From: an uncultured Eubacteriales bacterium
GTDB taxonomy: Bacteria; Bacillota; Clostridia; Oscillospirales; UBA644
Assembly: GCA_934454405.1 (NCBI GenBank)
Contig: CAKSFN010000010.1
Coordinates: forward strand, 36,506 to 100,505
Reading direction: 5' to 3'
DNA: 64,000 nucleotides
Made by a program: the position numbers and the translations under genes. Below, piece after piece: positions 50,460 to 59,944 of this stretch; position 1 is the first letter of the stretch, and each line of letters begins with the position of its first letter. The notes under the pieces are model-generated. The model was given only the letters and a program-made list of their open reading frames with translations, made no database searches and was not told the DNA's origin.

Positions 50460-50930
50460 GTGCCGAGAAGAGGTAACGTACCCCACAGAGAGGTACTTCC
50501 GGATCCCGTATACAACTCAAAGCTCGTTTCCAAGCTTGTCAACAGCATTATGCTGGACGGCAAGAAGGGCGTGGCTCAGAAGATCGTATACGACGCATTT
50601 GACATCGTAAAAGAAAAGGCCGGCAAGGATCCCCTTGAGGTCTATGAGCAGGCTATGGAAAACATCATGCCGTTGCTCGAAGTTAAGGCAAGAAGAGTCG
50701 GCGGTTCGAACTATCAGGTTCCTATGGAAGTAAGACCCGCAAGAAGACAGACTCTCGGTCTGCGCTGGCTGACCGCGTATGCGAGAAACAGAAGCGAAAG
50801 AACCATGAAAGAAAGACTTGCCAACGAAATCCTTGACGCTGTCAACAATCAGGGCGGAGCAGTCAAGAAGAAGGAAGACACCCACAAGATGGCGGAAGCC
50901 AACAAGGCGTTCGCGCATTACAGATGGTAA
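50460..50930 (+). CDS. rpsG: 30S ribosomal protein S7
   Basis: 156 residues with a GTG start after AAGGAGGG. Begins MPRRGNVPHREVLPDP and has the 16S-rRNA-binding helices typical of S7, ending EANKAFAHYRW. The 152-base gap after rpsL is longer than usual and may hold an S7 autoregulatory site or internal promoter; no clear hairpin was identified. Confidence 0.99.
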   Translation: MPRRGNVPHREVLPDPVYNSKLVSKLVNSIMLDGKKGVAQKIVYDAFDIVKEKAGKDPLEVYEQAMENIMPLLEVKARRVGGSNYQVPMEVRPARRQTLGLRWLTAYARNRSERTMKERLANEILDAVNNQGGAVKKKEDTHKMAEANKAFAHYRW

Positions 50931-51004
50931 TCTTCCGCAGGGGATGATCTCCCCGCAGATTTTATATTTCCGATCCGCGAGGATCAAAATTAAAGGAGAG
51001 AAGT

Positions 51005-53128
51005 ATGCCCAGACAGCATCCGTTGAATCGTTACAGAAACATCGGTATTATGGCGCATATCGACGCAGGAAAAACCACCACCACGGAGCGTATCCTGTAC
51101 TATACGGGCGTTAACCACAAAATAGGCGAAACGCACGAAGGTACGGCTACGATGGACTGGATGGCGCAGGAACAGGAAAGAGGCATAACGATAACTTCCG
51201 CCGCCACGACCTGTTACTGGGCGCATTCACAGTTCCACAGCGACCCGAATCAGATAAAGAAAAACGCTTACAGAATAAACATTATCGATACCCCGGGTCA
51301 CGTTGACTTCACCGTTGAGGTCGAGCGTTCTTTGAGAGTTCTTGACGGTTCCGTAACCGTCTTCTGCGCAAAGGGCGGCGTCGAGCCACAGTCCGAGACC
51401 GTATGGAGACAGGCTGATAAATATCAGGTTCCCCGTATGGCTTATATCAACAAAATGGACATCATGGGCGCGGACTTTTACAGAGTTCTGCGCATGATGC
51501 ACGATCGTCTTAAATGTAACGCGGTAGCAATTCAACTCCCCATAGGGGCGGAGGACACCTTTAAGGGTCTTATCGACCTTGTTGAAATGAAAGCGTACAT
51601 TTATACGAACGACCTCGGAACGGATATTCAGATAACGGATATTCCCGAGGATATGAAGGATCTTGCAGACGAATACAGACAGAAGCTTCTTGACGCTGTC
51701 GCTTCCGAAGACGAGGCGCTTATGGAGAAGTATCTGATGGAAGAAGAGATCACGGAAGATGAGATAAAGGCCGCTCTCAGAAAAGCGACCATCGCAAACT
51801 CCATCGTTCCCGTCGTTTGCGGAACTTCCTATAAAAACAAGGGTGTTCAGAAGCTTCTTGACGCCATTGTGGATTATATGCCGTCGCCTCTCGATATTCC
51901 TCCGATAAAGGGTACGGACCCCGACACGGACGAAGAAGTTGAGAGAAAGGCGGACGACAACGAGCCGTTCTCCGCTCTTGCATTCAAGATAATGACCGAC
52001 CCGTTTGTCGGAAAGCTTTGCTTCTTCCGCGTATATTCCGGTACCGTTGCAGCAGGCACGACCATTCTTAACTCCGTAAAGGGAAATAAGGAAAGATTCG
52101 GCCGTATCCTTCGTATGCACGCGAACCACAGAGAAGATATCACGGAAGTTTACACAGGAGACATCTGCGCAGCGGTAGGTCTTAAAAACACCACCACCGG
52201 CGACACTCTTTGCGATGAAAAGCACCCCGTTGTTCTTGAATCCATGGAGTTCCCCGAGCCGGTTATCCGCGTAGCAATCGAGCCGAAGACCAAAGCGGGT
52301 CAGGAAAAGATGGGCATCGCCCTCGCCAAACTCGCCGAGGAAGACCCGACCTTCAAAACCTACACCGATGAAGAAACAGGTCAGACGATCATCGCCGGCA
52401 TGGGCGAGCTCCACTTGGAGATCATCGTTGACCGTCTTCTGCGTGAGTTCAAGGTCGAGGCGAACGTAGGCGCTCCGCAGGTTTCCTATAAAGAGACCAT
52501 CCGCAAGAAGGTCGATCAGGAAACCAAATATAAGAGACAGTCGGGCGGTTCGGGTCAGTACGGTCACGTCAAGATCATTCTTGAGCCGAACGAGCCGGGC
52601 AAGGGCTATGAGTTCATCAACGCCGTAACGGGCGGTTCTATTCCGAAGGAATTTATCGAACCCGTCAATGCCGGTATCAAGGGCGCCATGCAGAACGGCG
52701 TGCTTGCGGGTTACGAGGTTGTGGACGTCAAAGTCACTCTTTACGACGGTTCTTATCATGAAGTGGACTCTTCCGAAATGGCGTTCAAGATCGCCGGTTC
52801 CATGGCGTTCAAGGAGGCTATGAGAAAGGCGGATCCCGTCCTTACGGAGCCCATCATGAAAGTCGTTGTCATCGTTCCCGAAGAATATATGGGCGATGTT
52901 ATAGGCGATATGAACTCCCGCCGCGGTCAGATCCAGTCTATGGAGGCGACTCAGCCGGGAATTCAGGAAATCACCGCAAACGTTCCGCTTTCCGAGATGT
53001 TCGGATATGCAACCGACCTTCGTTCCAAATCGCAGGGTCGCGGAGTTTATTCGATGGAGCCGAGCCACTTCGCAGAGGTTCCGAAGTCTATCTCCGAGCA
53101 GATCATTTCGAAGAGAGCGAACCACTGA
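51005..53128 (+). CDS. fusA: Elongation factor G
   Basis: 707 residues. Translocase GTPase with G1 AHIDAGKTT, G2 TSAATTC, G3 DTPGHVDFT and G4 NKMD; domains II-V follow, including GSGQYGHVKI and the C-terminal SMEPSHFAEVP. AAAGGAGAGAAGT precedes the ATG. Confidence 0.99.
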   Translation: MPRQHPLNRYRNIGIMAHIDAGKTTTTERILYYTGVNHKIGETHEGTATMDWMAQEQERGITITSAATTCYWAHSQFHSDPNQIKKNAYRINIIDTPGHVDFTVEVERSLRVLDGSVTVFCAKGGVEPQSETVWRQADKYQVPRMAYINKMDIMGADFYRVLRMMHDRLKCNAVAIQLPIGAEDTFKGLIDLVEMKAYIYTNDLGTDIQITDIPEDMKDLADEYRQKLLDAVASEDEALMEKYLMEEEITEDEIKAALRKATIANSIVPVVCGTSYKNKGVQKLLDAIVDYMPSPLDIPPIKGTDPDTDEEVERKADDNEPFSALAFKIMTDPFVGKLCFFRVYSGTVAAGTTILNSVKGNKERFGRILRMHANHREDITEVYTGDICAAVGLKNTTTGDTLCDEKHPVVLESMEFPEPVIRVAIEPKTKAGQEKMGIALAKLAEEDPTFKTYTDEETGQTIIAGMGELHLEIIVDRLLREFKVEANVGAPQVSYKETIRKKVDQETKYKRQSGGSGQYGHVKIILEPNEPGKGYEFINAVTGGSIPKEFIEPVNAGIKGAMQNGVLAGYEVVDVKVTLYDGSYHEVDSSEMAFKIAGSMAFKEAMRKADPVLTEPIMKVVVIVPEEYMGDVIGDMNSRRGQIQSMEATQPGIQEITANVPLSEMFGYATDLRSKSQGRGVYSMEPSHFAEVPKSISEQIISKRANH

Positions 53129-53179
53129 TTTATTTGAAACCAAATTATTTATTACTTCATTTCAAGGAGGAATATTCCA

Positions 53180-54382
53180 ATGGCAAAAGCTAAATTTGAA
53201 AGAACCAAGCCTCACGTTAACATTGGTACCATCGGTCACGTTGACCATGGTAAAACCACTCTTACCGCTGCAATCACGAAGTATCTTTCCCTTAAAGGAC
53301 AGGCTCAGTTCGAGGGTTATGCCGACATCGACAAGGCTCCCGAAGAGAGAGAAAGAGGTATTACCATCAACACCGCTCACGTTGAGTATGAGACCGATCA
53401 TCGTCACTATGCTCACGTTGACTGCCCGGGCCACGCCGACTACATCAAGAACATGATCACCGGCGCCGCTCAGATGGACGGTGCTATCCTCGTTGTTGCC
53501 GCATCCGACGGTGTTATGGCGCAGACTTCCGAGCACATTCTTCTTGCTCGTCAGGTTGGCGTTCCCGCAATCGTTGTTTTCATGAACAAGTGCGACCAGG
53601 TTGACGACGAAGAGCTTCTCGAAATCGTTGAGATGGACATCCGTGACCTTCTTAACAAATACGAGTTCCCCGGCGACGACACCCCGATCATCAAGGGTTC
53701 CGCGTTCCTCGCTCTCGACTCTTCTTCCACCGATCCCGAAGCTCCCGAATATCAGTGCATCAAAGAACTTATGGACGCTGTTGACTCGTTCATTCCCACT
53801 CCGGAAAGAAACGACAACCTTCCGTTCCTTATGCCTGTCGAGGACGTATTCACCATCTCCGGTCGTGGTACCGTTGCTACCGGCCGTGTAGAGCGTGGTG
53901 TTCTTAATCTTTCCGACGAAGTTGAAATCGTTGGTCTTAAAGATGAGAAGAAGAAGACCGTTGTTACCGGTATCGAAATGTTCAGAAAGCTCCTTGACTT
54001 CGCAGAAGCAGGCGACAATATCGGATGCCTTCTCCGCGGTATCAGCCGTGACGAAGTTAAGAGAGGTCAGGTTCTTGCTAAGCCCGGAACCATTCACCCG
54101 CACACCAAGTTCTCCGGTGAGGTTTACGTTCTGAAGAAGGAAGAAGGCGGCCGTCATAAGCCCTTCGTTTCCAATTACAGACCTCAGTTCTATTTCAGAA
54201 CCACCGACGTTACCGGCGTTATCACGCTTAAAGAAGGCGTTGATATGTGCATGCCCGGCGATAACGTAACCATCAACGTTGAACTGATCACCCCGATCGC
54301 TATCGAAAAGGGTCTTCGTTTCGCTATCCGTGAAGGCGGTAAAACCGTTGGATCGGGCGTTGTTTCCGACATCGCTGAATAA
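53180..54382 (+). CDS. tuf: Elongation factor Tu
   Basis: 400 residues. Delivers aminoacyl-tRNA to the ribosome. G1 GHVDHGKT at residues 19-26, effector loop APEERERGITI, G3 DCPGHADY and G4 NKCDQVDDEE. AAGGAGG lies nine bases before the ATG. Codon choice is visibly more biased (many GTT, GCT, CTT codons) than in neighbouring genes, as expected for high expression. Confidence 0.99.
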   Translation: MAKAKFERTKPHVNIGTIGHVDHGKTTLTAAITKYLSLKGQAQFEGYADIDKAPEERERGITINTAHVEYETDHRHYAHVDCPGHADYIKNMITGAAQMDGAILVVAASDGVMAQTSEHILLARQVGVPAIVVFMNKCDQVDDEELLEIVEMDIRDLLNKYEFPGDDTPIIKGSAFLALDSSSTDPEAPEYQCIKELMDAVDSFIPTPERNDNLPFLMPVEDVFTISGRGTVATGRVERGVLNLSDEVEIVGLKDEKKKTVVTGIEMFRKLLDFAEAGDNIGCLLRGISRDEVKRGQVLAKPGTIHPHTKFSGEVYVLKKEEGGRHKPFVSNYRPQFYFRTTDVTGVITLKEGVDMCMPGDNVTINVELITPIAIEKGLRFAIREGGKTVGSGVVSDIAE

Positions 54383-54419
54383 TTGAACTCAAATCGGAGT
54401 TTCGATAATTCGATAAGGC

Positions 54420-54462
54420 GTCCGCCGCAGGAGTCTATGACCCCTGCGGCGGACATTTTTAA
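54420..54462 (+). terminator. Terminator of the str operon
   Basis: A 12-bp GC-rich stem, GTCCGCCGCAGG paired with CCTGCGGCGGAC, followed by ATTTTTAACATTTTT. Confidence 0.93.
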
Positions 54463-54772
54463 CATTTTTGATGTTCAGAGATTTCGGCTTACGGTCTGTA
54501 ATTTGCTTTACGGAGATAATCTATAATATTCTTTCGACACCCTTCGTCACGCTTTTGCCGGCTGCAGCTCTCAGCCGCAGGCTGATGTTATCGCCCGTTT
54601 ACGGGCGTATGTGATGAAAACGGAGTTTTCTATGTAATTGCGACAAGAGGAGCGGATGTAATCGAGCCGATAAAATTACATACCGGTAACGGATCGCATA
54701 CAATGCTCCGCATTGATTTCATACCGACCCGAAAAATCGGCTCGGATAAAACAACCGCAGAACGGTTGTTTT
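54463..54772. other. Non-coding stretch with inverted repeats
   Basis: No gene seen. It contains CGCCCG-TTTA-CGGGCG (54592-54607), TATGTAATT (54631-54639) paired with AATTACATA (54674-54682) and AAAACAACCG-CAGAA-CGGTTGTTTT (about 54748-54772). It looks like a set of short hairpin repeats next to the tandem array. Confidence 0.5.
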
Positions 54773-55262
54773 ATCCACCCCGCCCCAAACAAAAAACAGA
54801 CCATCAAAAAGATGGAACTGATTAAAACGATAAGTGCGAGGGTGGGTACTCTGCATTTCGCATTTTTTCGACCGCTGATGCGGTTCCCGAAAAAATTGCT
54901 CATTCGAGACTCCGCAGTCGATTTTTGCTTTGCAAAAATCGCTGCTTCGGCGAACCATGTTTTTTTGCTGCGCAAAAAAACGGTTCGATTATCCACCCCG
55001 CCCCAAACAAAAAACAGACCATCGAAAAGATGGAACTGATTAAAACGATAAGTTCGCGGGTGGGTACGCTGCGCCTCGCCGAATTGCGACCGCTGATGCG
55101 GTTCCCGCAATTCGTTGCTTGCTCGCGACTTCACGGTCGGAAAAAGTTTCTTTTTCCGCCGTTTCGGCGAACCATGTTTTTTTTGCTGCGCAAAAAAACG
55201 GTTCGATTATCCACCCCGCCCCAAACAAAAACAGACCATCAAAAAGATGGTCTGTTTTTGTT
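54773..55262. repeat. 218-bp tandem repeat array with covarying hairpins
   Basis: The segment ATCCACCCCGCCCCAAACA begins at 54773, 54991 and 55209, an exact 218-base period, giving two full units and a third partial unit that ends in the tRNA terminator. Conserved parts are ACAGACCATC, GATGGAACTGATTAAAACGAT and GACCGCTGATGCGGTTCCCG. Between them hairpin arms differ between units but stay complementary: CGATTTTTGC/GCAAAAATCG against CGGAAAAAG/CTTTTTCCG. Confidence 0.85.
55221..55262 (-). terminator. Terminator of the tRNA-Thr/tRNA-Tyr transcript
   Basis: Minus strand stem ACAGACCATC-TTTTT-GATGGTCTGT followed by TTTTGTTTGG, directly after the tRNA-Tyr CCA end. Degenerate versions lacking the second arm recur in the tandem array. 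Confidence 0.85.
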
Positions 55263-55348
55263 TGGTGGGCGAGGGTGGATTCGGACCACCGAAGCTGAAA
55301 AGCAACAGATTTACAGTCTGCCCCCTTTGGCCACTCGGGAACTCGCCC
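55263..55348 (-). tRNA. tRNA-Tyr (GTA anticodon)
   Basis: 86 bases including an encoded CCA. Acceptor stem GGGCGAG/CTCGCCC with discriminator A, anticodon loop CTGTAAA giving anticodon GTA, a long class II variable arm and T-arm GGTCCGAATCC. Follows tRNA-Thr by three bases. Confidence 0.97.
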
Positions 55349-55351
55349 GTA

Positions 55352-55427
55352 TGGAGCTGGTGATGGGACTCGAACCCGCAACCTGCTGATTACAAATCAG
55401 CTGCTCTGCCAATTGAGCTACACCAGC
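55352..55427 (-). tRNA. tRNA-Thr (TGT anticodon)
   Basis: 76 bases with encoded CCA. Acceptor stem GCTGGTG/CACCAGC, D-arm AGCTCAATTGGCAGAGC, anticodon loop TTTGTAA giving TGT, and T-arm GGGTTCGAGTCCC. Confidence 0.97.
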
Positions 55428-55469
55428 GAAGAGTCTCATCAACGTCGAGCCTTTTTTCAACGCTTAATG

Positions 55470-55498
55470 ATTATACCATATAATCAGGCGGCTGTCAA
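55470..55498 (-). promoter_or_regulatory. Consensus promoter of the tRNA operon
   Basis: Minus strand TTGACA (55493-55498), 17 bases, TATAAT (55470-55475) with extended TGG. A perfect consensus promoter, as expected for stable RNA. Confidence 0.92.
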
Positions 55499-55531
55499 GC
55501 CCTTTTTGTGAACTTTTTCGATTTTTTGATA

Positions 55532-55560
55532 TTGACAACGCCGTTTCATAATTGTATAAT
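55532..55560 (+). promoter_or_regulatory. Consensus promoter of the holA operon
   Basis: TTGACA (55532-55537), 17 bases, TATAAT (55555-55560). Divergent from the tRNA promoter, 33 bases away. Confidence 0.92.
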
Positions 55561-55600
55561 AGGGATATATATAATAACGGATAAAAAAGGGGTGAAGCTC

Positions 55601-56623
55601 GTGGCGCAGAAAAGCGCGGTCGGTTCCGAACTTATAACCGAGCAACTCAAAAGCGGCGCGTTTTCGCCCGTGTACTATATTTTCGGCAACGAGCCGTACC
55701 TTAAATTTTTTTGGATAGAAAAGCTCGTCAACGCATTTCTGCCCGAGGACGTTCGGGAGGATGTGACATACCGCTATGACGGCGAAACGCTTTCCGCCGA
55801 AGAGTTCGAGGCGGCGGCAGGCTCTTTTTCAATGCTGTCGGAACGCAAGGCCGTTATCGTAAAGGACGCTCCTCTCAACGGCGATATCGCGGCTTTCTGT
55901 CTGAAAAACCCCGACGTGTTCGCGCCGGACGGAATGATAATTTTTTACGACACGAAGGACGATTACGACAAAAAATCCGAGAGCGCGAAAAAATTTATCG
56001 ACCTGATAAGCGAAAAGGGCAGTCTTGTCCGCATTGACGCTCCCGATGAAAAAACGCTTGTCCGCTGGATAGGCAAGCAATGCGCTTCGGCAGGGCTTTC
56101 CGTTTCCGAATACGACGCAAAATATCTGCTGGACAGCGTCGGTCCCTCAATGCTTGCGCTGCGCTCCGAAATCGAAAAAATCAGATTTTATACCGACGAC
56201 GGCAGGCTCAAAGCCTCCGACGTGGACGCGGTATGCCGCAGCTCCGCGGAAGTCAAGGGGTATCTTATCGCAAACGCCGTTATGGAAAAAGACCCGGGGA
56301 AGGCGTTTCTTCTCATCGAAGATTTTCTGAAAACCAAGGACGGGAACGAGCAGATTCTCGCGGCGACCGTGTTCGGATATATAGGAAAGCTGTGGAAGGT
56401 CAAGCTGCTTCTCGGTCTCGGACGCTCCGATTCCGAAATCGCAAAGGAAATAGGTGTAAAAAACGCGTTTTCGTATATAAAATGCGCGAAAAAACATACG
56501 GTTGATGATATCGACGACGCGGTTGAGATCTGCGTCAAAGCCGATATCGCGCTGAAATCGACCGCGACGCCGGCAAACGCCGTGCTTTATCGCCTCGTTT
56601 CGGAATTGACGGAGCGCTTATGA
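55601..56623 (+). CDS. holA: DNA polymerase III subunit delta
   Basis: 340 residues from the GTG at 55601, ten bases after AAAAGGGG; this gives the usual length, whereas the longer open frame starts upstream of the promoter. Motifs of the clamp-loader delta subunit: VYYIFGNEPYLK near the N-terminus, SMLSERKAVIVKDAP, and a helical C-terminal region. It opens the beta clamp. First gene of a plus-strand operon running to 62335. Confidence 0.92.
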   Translation: MAQKSAVGSELITEQLKSGAFSPVYYIFGNEPYLKFFWIEKLVNAFLPEDVREDVTYRYDGETLSAEEFEAAAGSFSMLSERKAVIVKDAPLNGDIAAFCLKNPDVFAPDGMIIFYDTKDDYDKKSESAKKFIDLISEKGSLVRIDAPDEKTLVRWIGKQCASAGLSVSEYDAKYLLDSVGPSMLALRSEIEKIRFYTDDGRLKASDVDAVCRSSAEVKGYLIANAVMEKDPGKAFLLIEDFLKTKDGNEQILAATVFGYIGKLWKVKLLLGLGRSDSEIAKEIGVKNAFSYIKCAKKHTVDDIDDAVEICVKADIALKSTATPANAVLYRLVSELTERL

Positions 56624-57207
56624 TAACGGTTGACAGGATAGTCGTGGTCGAGGGCAAGTACGACAGGATAAAGCTTGCCGGGATTCTCGACGCCACGGTT
56701 ATATGCACGGACGGCTTCGGCATATTCAAAAACGAGGAGCTGAAAAAAACGCTTCGAACGCTTGCGGAAAAGCGCGGACTTCTGATTCTGACGGACAGCG
56801 ACGGCGCGGGATTCGCCATTCGCAATTACATTGTCAATCTTGTCGGCGCGCAGAATGTTGTGAACGCGTATATTCCGGATATACGGGGCAAGGAAAAGCG
56901 CAAGGCGCATGCTTCGGCTGAGGGTACTCTCGGCGTTGAAGGCGTAGACGAAACGGTTATCCTCTCCGCGCTTGAAAAGGCGGGCGTTACCGCGAGCAAA
57001 GCCCGCCGCAAAAAGTATCTGACAAAGACCGATTTTTACCTGCTCGGGCTTTCGGGCGGCGAAAACAGCTCCGCGCGCAGAGATCTGATAAAAAAAGAAC
57101 TCGGGCTTCCGAAAAAGCTGTCGGCGAATGCGCTTGTCGAAATGCTGAACATAATGCTTGACGAGGAAGCGTTTCGCGCCCTGCTGAAAAAGATTGGAGA
57201 AGATTGA
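56620..57207 (+). CDS. rnmV: Ribonuclease M5 (TOPRIM, 5S rRNA maturation)
   Basis: 195 residues; starts with a four-base overlap on holA (ATGA). TOPRIM motifs VVVEGKYD (residues 8-15) and LTDSDGAG (about 57-64) supply the acidic metal ligands; the C-terminal DUF4093 domain is typical of RNase M5, which trims 5S rRNA precursors in Firmicutes. No 5S gene is in the window. Confidence 0.9.
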   Translation: MITVDRIVVVEGKYDRIKLAGILDATVICTDGFGIFKNEELKKTLRTLAEKRGLLILTDSDGAGFAIRNYIVNLVGAQNVVNAYIPDIRGKEKRKAHASAEGTLGVEGVDETVILSALEKAGVTASKARRKKYLTKTDFYLLGLSGGENSSARRDLIKKELGLPKKLSANALVEMLNIMLDEEAFRALLKKIGED

Positions 57208-58416
57208 ATGACATATACGTTTACAACCGATGTGAGCGCGGAAGAAGCAGAAAAATATCTTGCGTCGCTTTCGCATTACAATGTGATGCAGCGTCCGTCG
57301 TGGGCGCAGGTCAAGCCCGATTGGTCAAGCGTTCTCTGCGGCGTTCGCGATGAAGGAGGCGAACTTTGCGGTTCTGCGCTTCTGCTTATCCGCAGGCTGC
57401 CTCTCGGCTTCAAAATCGCGTATTCTCCGCGCGGCTTTATCGCCGATTATTCAAACGAGGAGCTTGTTTCCGTTTTTGTCGCGGGACTTCGCGATTATTG
57501 CAAAAAAATTAAGGCGTACGTTCTTCGCATAGACCCCGAAATACGCATAGGAAGCATTTACAAGGGCGAAAAAAAGGAAAACGCCGAGGGGCTTGCGCAG
57601 CTTGAGTTTCTCAAAAAACAGGGCTTTCTACACATGGGCTTCGCCACGGATTTCAACACCTACACGCAGCCGCGCTTCAACGCCGAATATTCGCTTGTTG
57701 CGGCGGACGGGCACGCCTTGACGGACGAGGAGATTTTGAGCGGCTTTGATAAAAAACTGAAAAAGTTTATCGGCGCGTATACCGAAAAACGCGGTATATT
57801 TTTCGAGACCGACCTCTCTGAAAACGCCGTTGAAGAATTTGTTCGCATATCCGAGCATACGGAGCAGCGTCAGCATATTTTGCTGCGTGACGAGGAATAC
57901 TTCACCCGTATGAAAAAGGCGTTCGGGGACGATCTGGTTATTATGTTCGCTAAAATGGATCTTGACAGATTTGAAAAGTTTTTGGACACGCAGCCGTATG
58001 ACGAACAGACCCGAGCCGACAGAGAGGAAGCGAAAAGGCTTCGCGGGGAAAAAGGAAAAATCGTCGATATGTCCGCGGTGCTGTTCCTTAAAAGCCGCGA
58101 TACGGCATATCTGATGTATTCGGGCTTTGACGACAGCGTTTATCCGCGGTTCCGCACCACCAATCAGATAAGATTTGAGGCGATGCGCCGCTTTCGCGAC
58201 GAAGGACTTTCGACATTCAGTTTTATGGGTATACACGGTGACCTGAACGACACGCTTTCGGAGTTTAAGTTAAAATTCAATCCCGTCGTGGTCGAATTTG
58301 CGGGCGAATTTGAAATGCCCGTGCGACCGTTGACATATAAATTTATGGCGAAAGCCTTCCCGAAGGCGAAAAAACTGTATATCGGGCTTATGCTGAAAAT
58401 CAAAGGAAAGAAATAA
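57208..58416 (+). CDS. FemAB-family peptidoglycan bridge aminoacyltransferase
   Basis: 402 residues, ATG directly after the rnmV stop. The double-GNAT FemX/FemAB fold is recognisable: MQRPSWAQVKPDWSS, YSPRGFIADYSNEE, a coiled-coil-like stretch near 190-260, and SFMGIHGDLNDTLSEFKLKFNPVVVEFAGEFE at the end. These enzymes add amino acids from aminoacyl-tRNA to the lipid II stem peptide. Which residue is added is unknown. Confidence 0.9.
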   Translation: MTYTFTTDVSAEEAEKYLASLSHYNVMQRPSWAQVKPDWSSVLCGVRDEGGELCGSALLLIRRLPLGFKIAYSPRGFIADYSNEELVSVFVAGLRDYCKKIKAYVLRIDPEIRIGSIYKGEKKENAEGLAQLEFLKKQGFLHMGFATDFNTYTQPRFNAEYSLVAADGHALTDEEILSGFDKKLKKFIGAYTEKRGIFFETDLSENAVEEFVRISEHTEQRQHILLRDEEYFTRMKKAFGDDLVIMFAKMDLDRFEKFLDTQPYDEQTRADREEAKRLRGEKGKIVDMSAVLFLKSRDTAYLMYSGFDDSVYPRFRTTNQIRFEAMRRFRDEGLSTFSFMGIHGDLNDTLSEFKLKFNPVVVEFAGEFEMPVRPLTYKFMAKAFPKAKKLYIGLMLKIKGKK

Positions 58417-58450
58417 AGGCGCTTTTTGCCCCGCAAAGAAAGGTTCGCAC

Positions 58451-59944
58451 ATGAAAAAATACGTTCTTGCTCTCGACGAGGGAACAACGAGCGCCCGCGC
58501 GGTCGTTTTTGACGCAAAAGGCAAAGTCGTTTCCGTTTCGCAGAGAGAGTTTGCGCAGGTCTATCCGAAAGAGGGCTGGGTCGAGCACGACCCGATGGAA
58601 ATTTACTCGTGCCAGTACGGCGTTATGACAGAGGCGATAACAAAAATGGATATCGACCCCGAAGAGATAGCCGCGATAGGCATAACAAATCAGCGCGAGA
58701 CCGCCGTTGTCTGGGACAGACGCACGGGCAAGCCCGTTTACAACGCGATTGTCTGGCAATGCCGCCGCACCGCAGAACTTTGCGAAAAGCTGAAAAAGGA
58801 CGGGTATGAAGAGTACATCCGCCGCGTGACGGGGCTTCCGACAGACGCATATTTCAGCGGAACAAAGGTTAAATGGATACTTGACAACGTCGAGGGCGCG
58901 CGTGAACGCGCCGAGAGGGGAGACCTTCTTTTCGGCACGGTCGATTCGTGGCTGCTTTGGAAGCTTACAAACGGAAAAAAACATTTGACGGACAGAACGA
59001 ACGCCTCCCGAACGATGCTTTTTGACATCGAAAAACTTGACTGGGACGAAAAACTTCTTTCGCTTTTCGGGATTCCGAGAAGTATGCTCCCCGAGGTTTG
59101 CCCGTCCGCCCATGATTTCGGAACGGTCAATTTCAGAGGAACCGAGATCCCCGTTTGCGGCATAGCCGGCGACCAGCAGGCGGCGCTTTTCGGTCAGGGC
59201 TGTTTTGAAAAAGGCGACGTAAAAAACACTTACGGCACGGGCTGCTTTTTGCTGATGAATTGCGGAGACACGCCCGTTATAAGCTCCAACGGTCTTATAA
59301 GCACCGTCGCGGCAAGCTCCGACAGCGAAAAAAAGAGTTACGCGCTCGAAGGCAGCGTTTTCGTCGGCGGCGCGGTCATTCAATGGCTTCGCGACGAGCT
59401 CGGCTTTATTTCGGAATCGACGGACAGCGAATACTTTGCGCGCAAGGTCGAAGACTGCGGCGGCGTTTACGTCGTTCCCGCGTTCGCGGGGCTGGGCGCG
59501 CCGTATTGGGATATGTACGCGCGCGGCACGATAACGGGGCTGACCAGAGGCAGCAACAAAAACCATATAATCAGAGCCGCGCTTGAATCTATCGCCTATC
59601 AGACAGAAGACCTGCTTGAAGCCATGCGCGCGGACACGGGAGACGGACTGAATTCCGTTTGCGTGGACGGCGGCGCGTGCGCCAACGGGCTGCTCATGCA
59701 GTTTCAGGCGGATATTTCCAACACCGAGGTCAAACGCAGAAAGATGAGCGAAGCCACGGCGCTCGGCGCGGCGTTTCTTGCGGGGCTCACATGCGGTTTC
59801 TGGAAAGACGAAGCGGAATTGAAGGAGCTTCTTTCGCAGGCGGATGTTTTCAAGCCGGATATGGCTTCCGATATACGAAACAAAAAACTGAAAGGCTGGC
59901 GGCGCGCCGTTGACTGCGCCCGCAGATGGGAGTTAGACGAATGA
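58451..59944 (+). CDS. glpK: Glycerol kinase
   Basis: 497 residues of the FGGY kinase family. LDEGTTSARAVVFD at the N-terminus, ITNQRET, NAIVWQCRRT, GTVDSWLLWKLT and GGACANGLLMQFQAD are diagnostic. Phosphorylates glycerol to glycerol 3-phosphate. No glpF or glpD neighbour is present; it is followed by a lipase-like gene with a four-base overlap, which could supply glycerol. Confidence 0.96.
   Translation: MKKYVLALDEGTTSARAVVFDAKGKVVSVSQREFAQVYPKEGWVEHDPMEIYSCQYGVMTEAITKMDIDPEEIAAIGITNQRETAVVWDRRTGKPVYNAIVWQCRRTAELCEKLKKDGYEEYIRRVTGLPTDAYFSGTKVKWILDNVEGARERAERGDLLFGTVDSWLLWKLTNGKKHLTDRTNASRTMLFDIEKLDWDEKLLSLFGIPRSMLPEVCPSAHDFGTVNFRGTEIPVCGIAGDQQAALFGQGCFEKGDVKNTYGTGCFLLMNCGDTPVISSNGLISTVAASSDSEKKSYALEGSVFVGGAVIQWLRDELGFISESTDSEYFARKVEDCGGVYVVPAFAGLGAPYWDMYARGTITGLTRGSNKNHIIRAALESIAYQTEDLLEAMRADTGDGLNSVCVDGGACANGLLMQFQADISNTEVKRRKMSEATALGAAFLAGLTCGFWKDEAELKELLSQADVFKPDMASDIRNKKLKGWRRAVDCARRWELDE

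Noticed and set aside
51227..53143. Very long open frame (638 codons) on the strand opposite fusA
   Set aside because: The plus strand is unambiguous EF-G; the antisense frame stays open because of codon bias and its translation has no family features.
53162..54157. Open frame of 331 codons opposite tuf
   Set aside because: EF-Tu is certain on the plus strand; the antisense translation is low-complexity.
54676..55134. Hydrophobic open frame (152 codons) across the tandem repeats
   Set aside because: It is periodic with the 218-base repeat, lacks a start signal, and hairpin arms change without regard to codons.
54773..55262. Origin of replication or CRISPR array
   Set aside because: The 218-base period, absence of DnaA-box clusters and the hairpin content do not fit either.
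55040..55389. Open frames running through the two tRNA genes
   Set aside because: The tRNAs are complete cloverleafs with encoded CCA; the translations are the usual false frames seen over tRNA genes.
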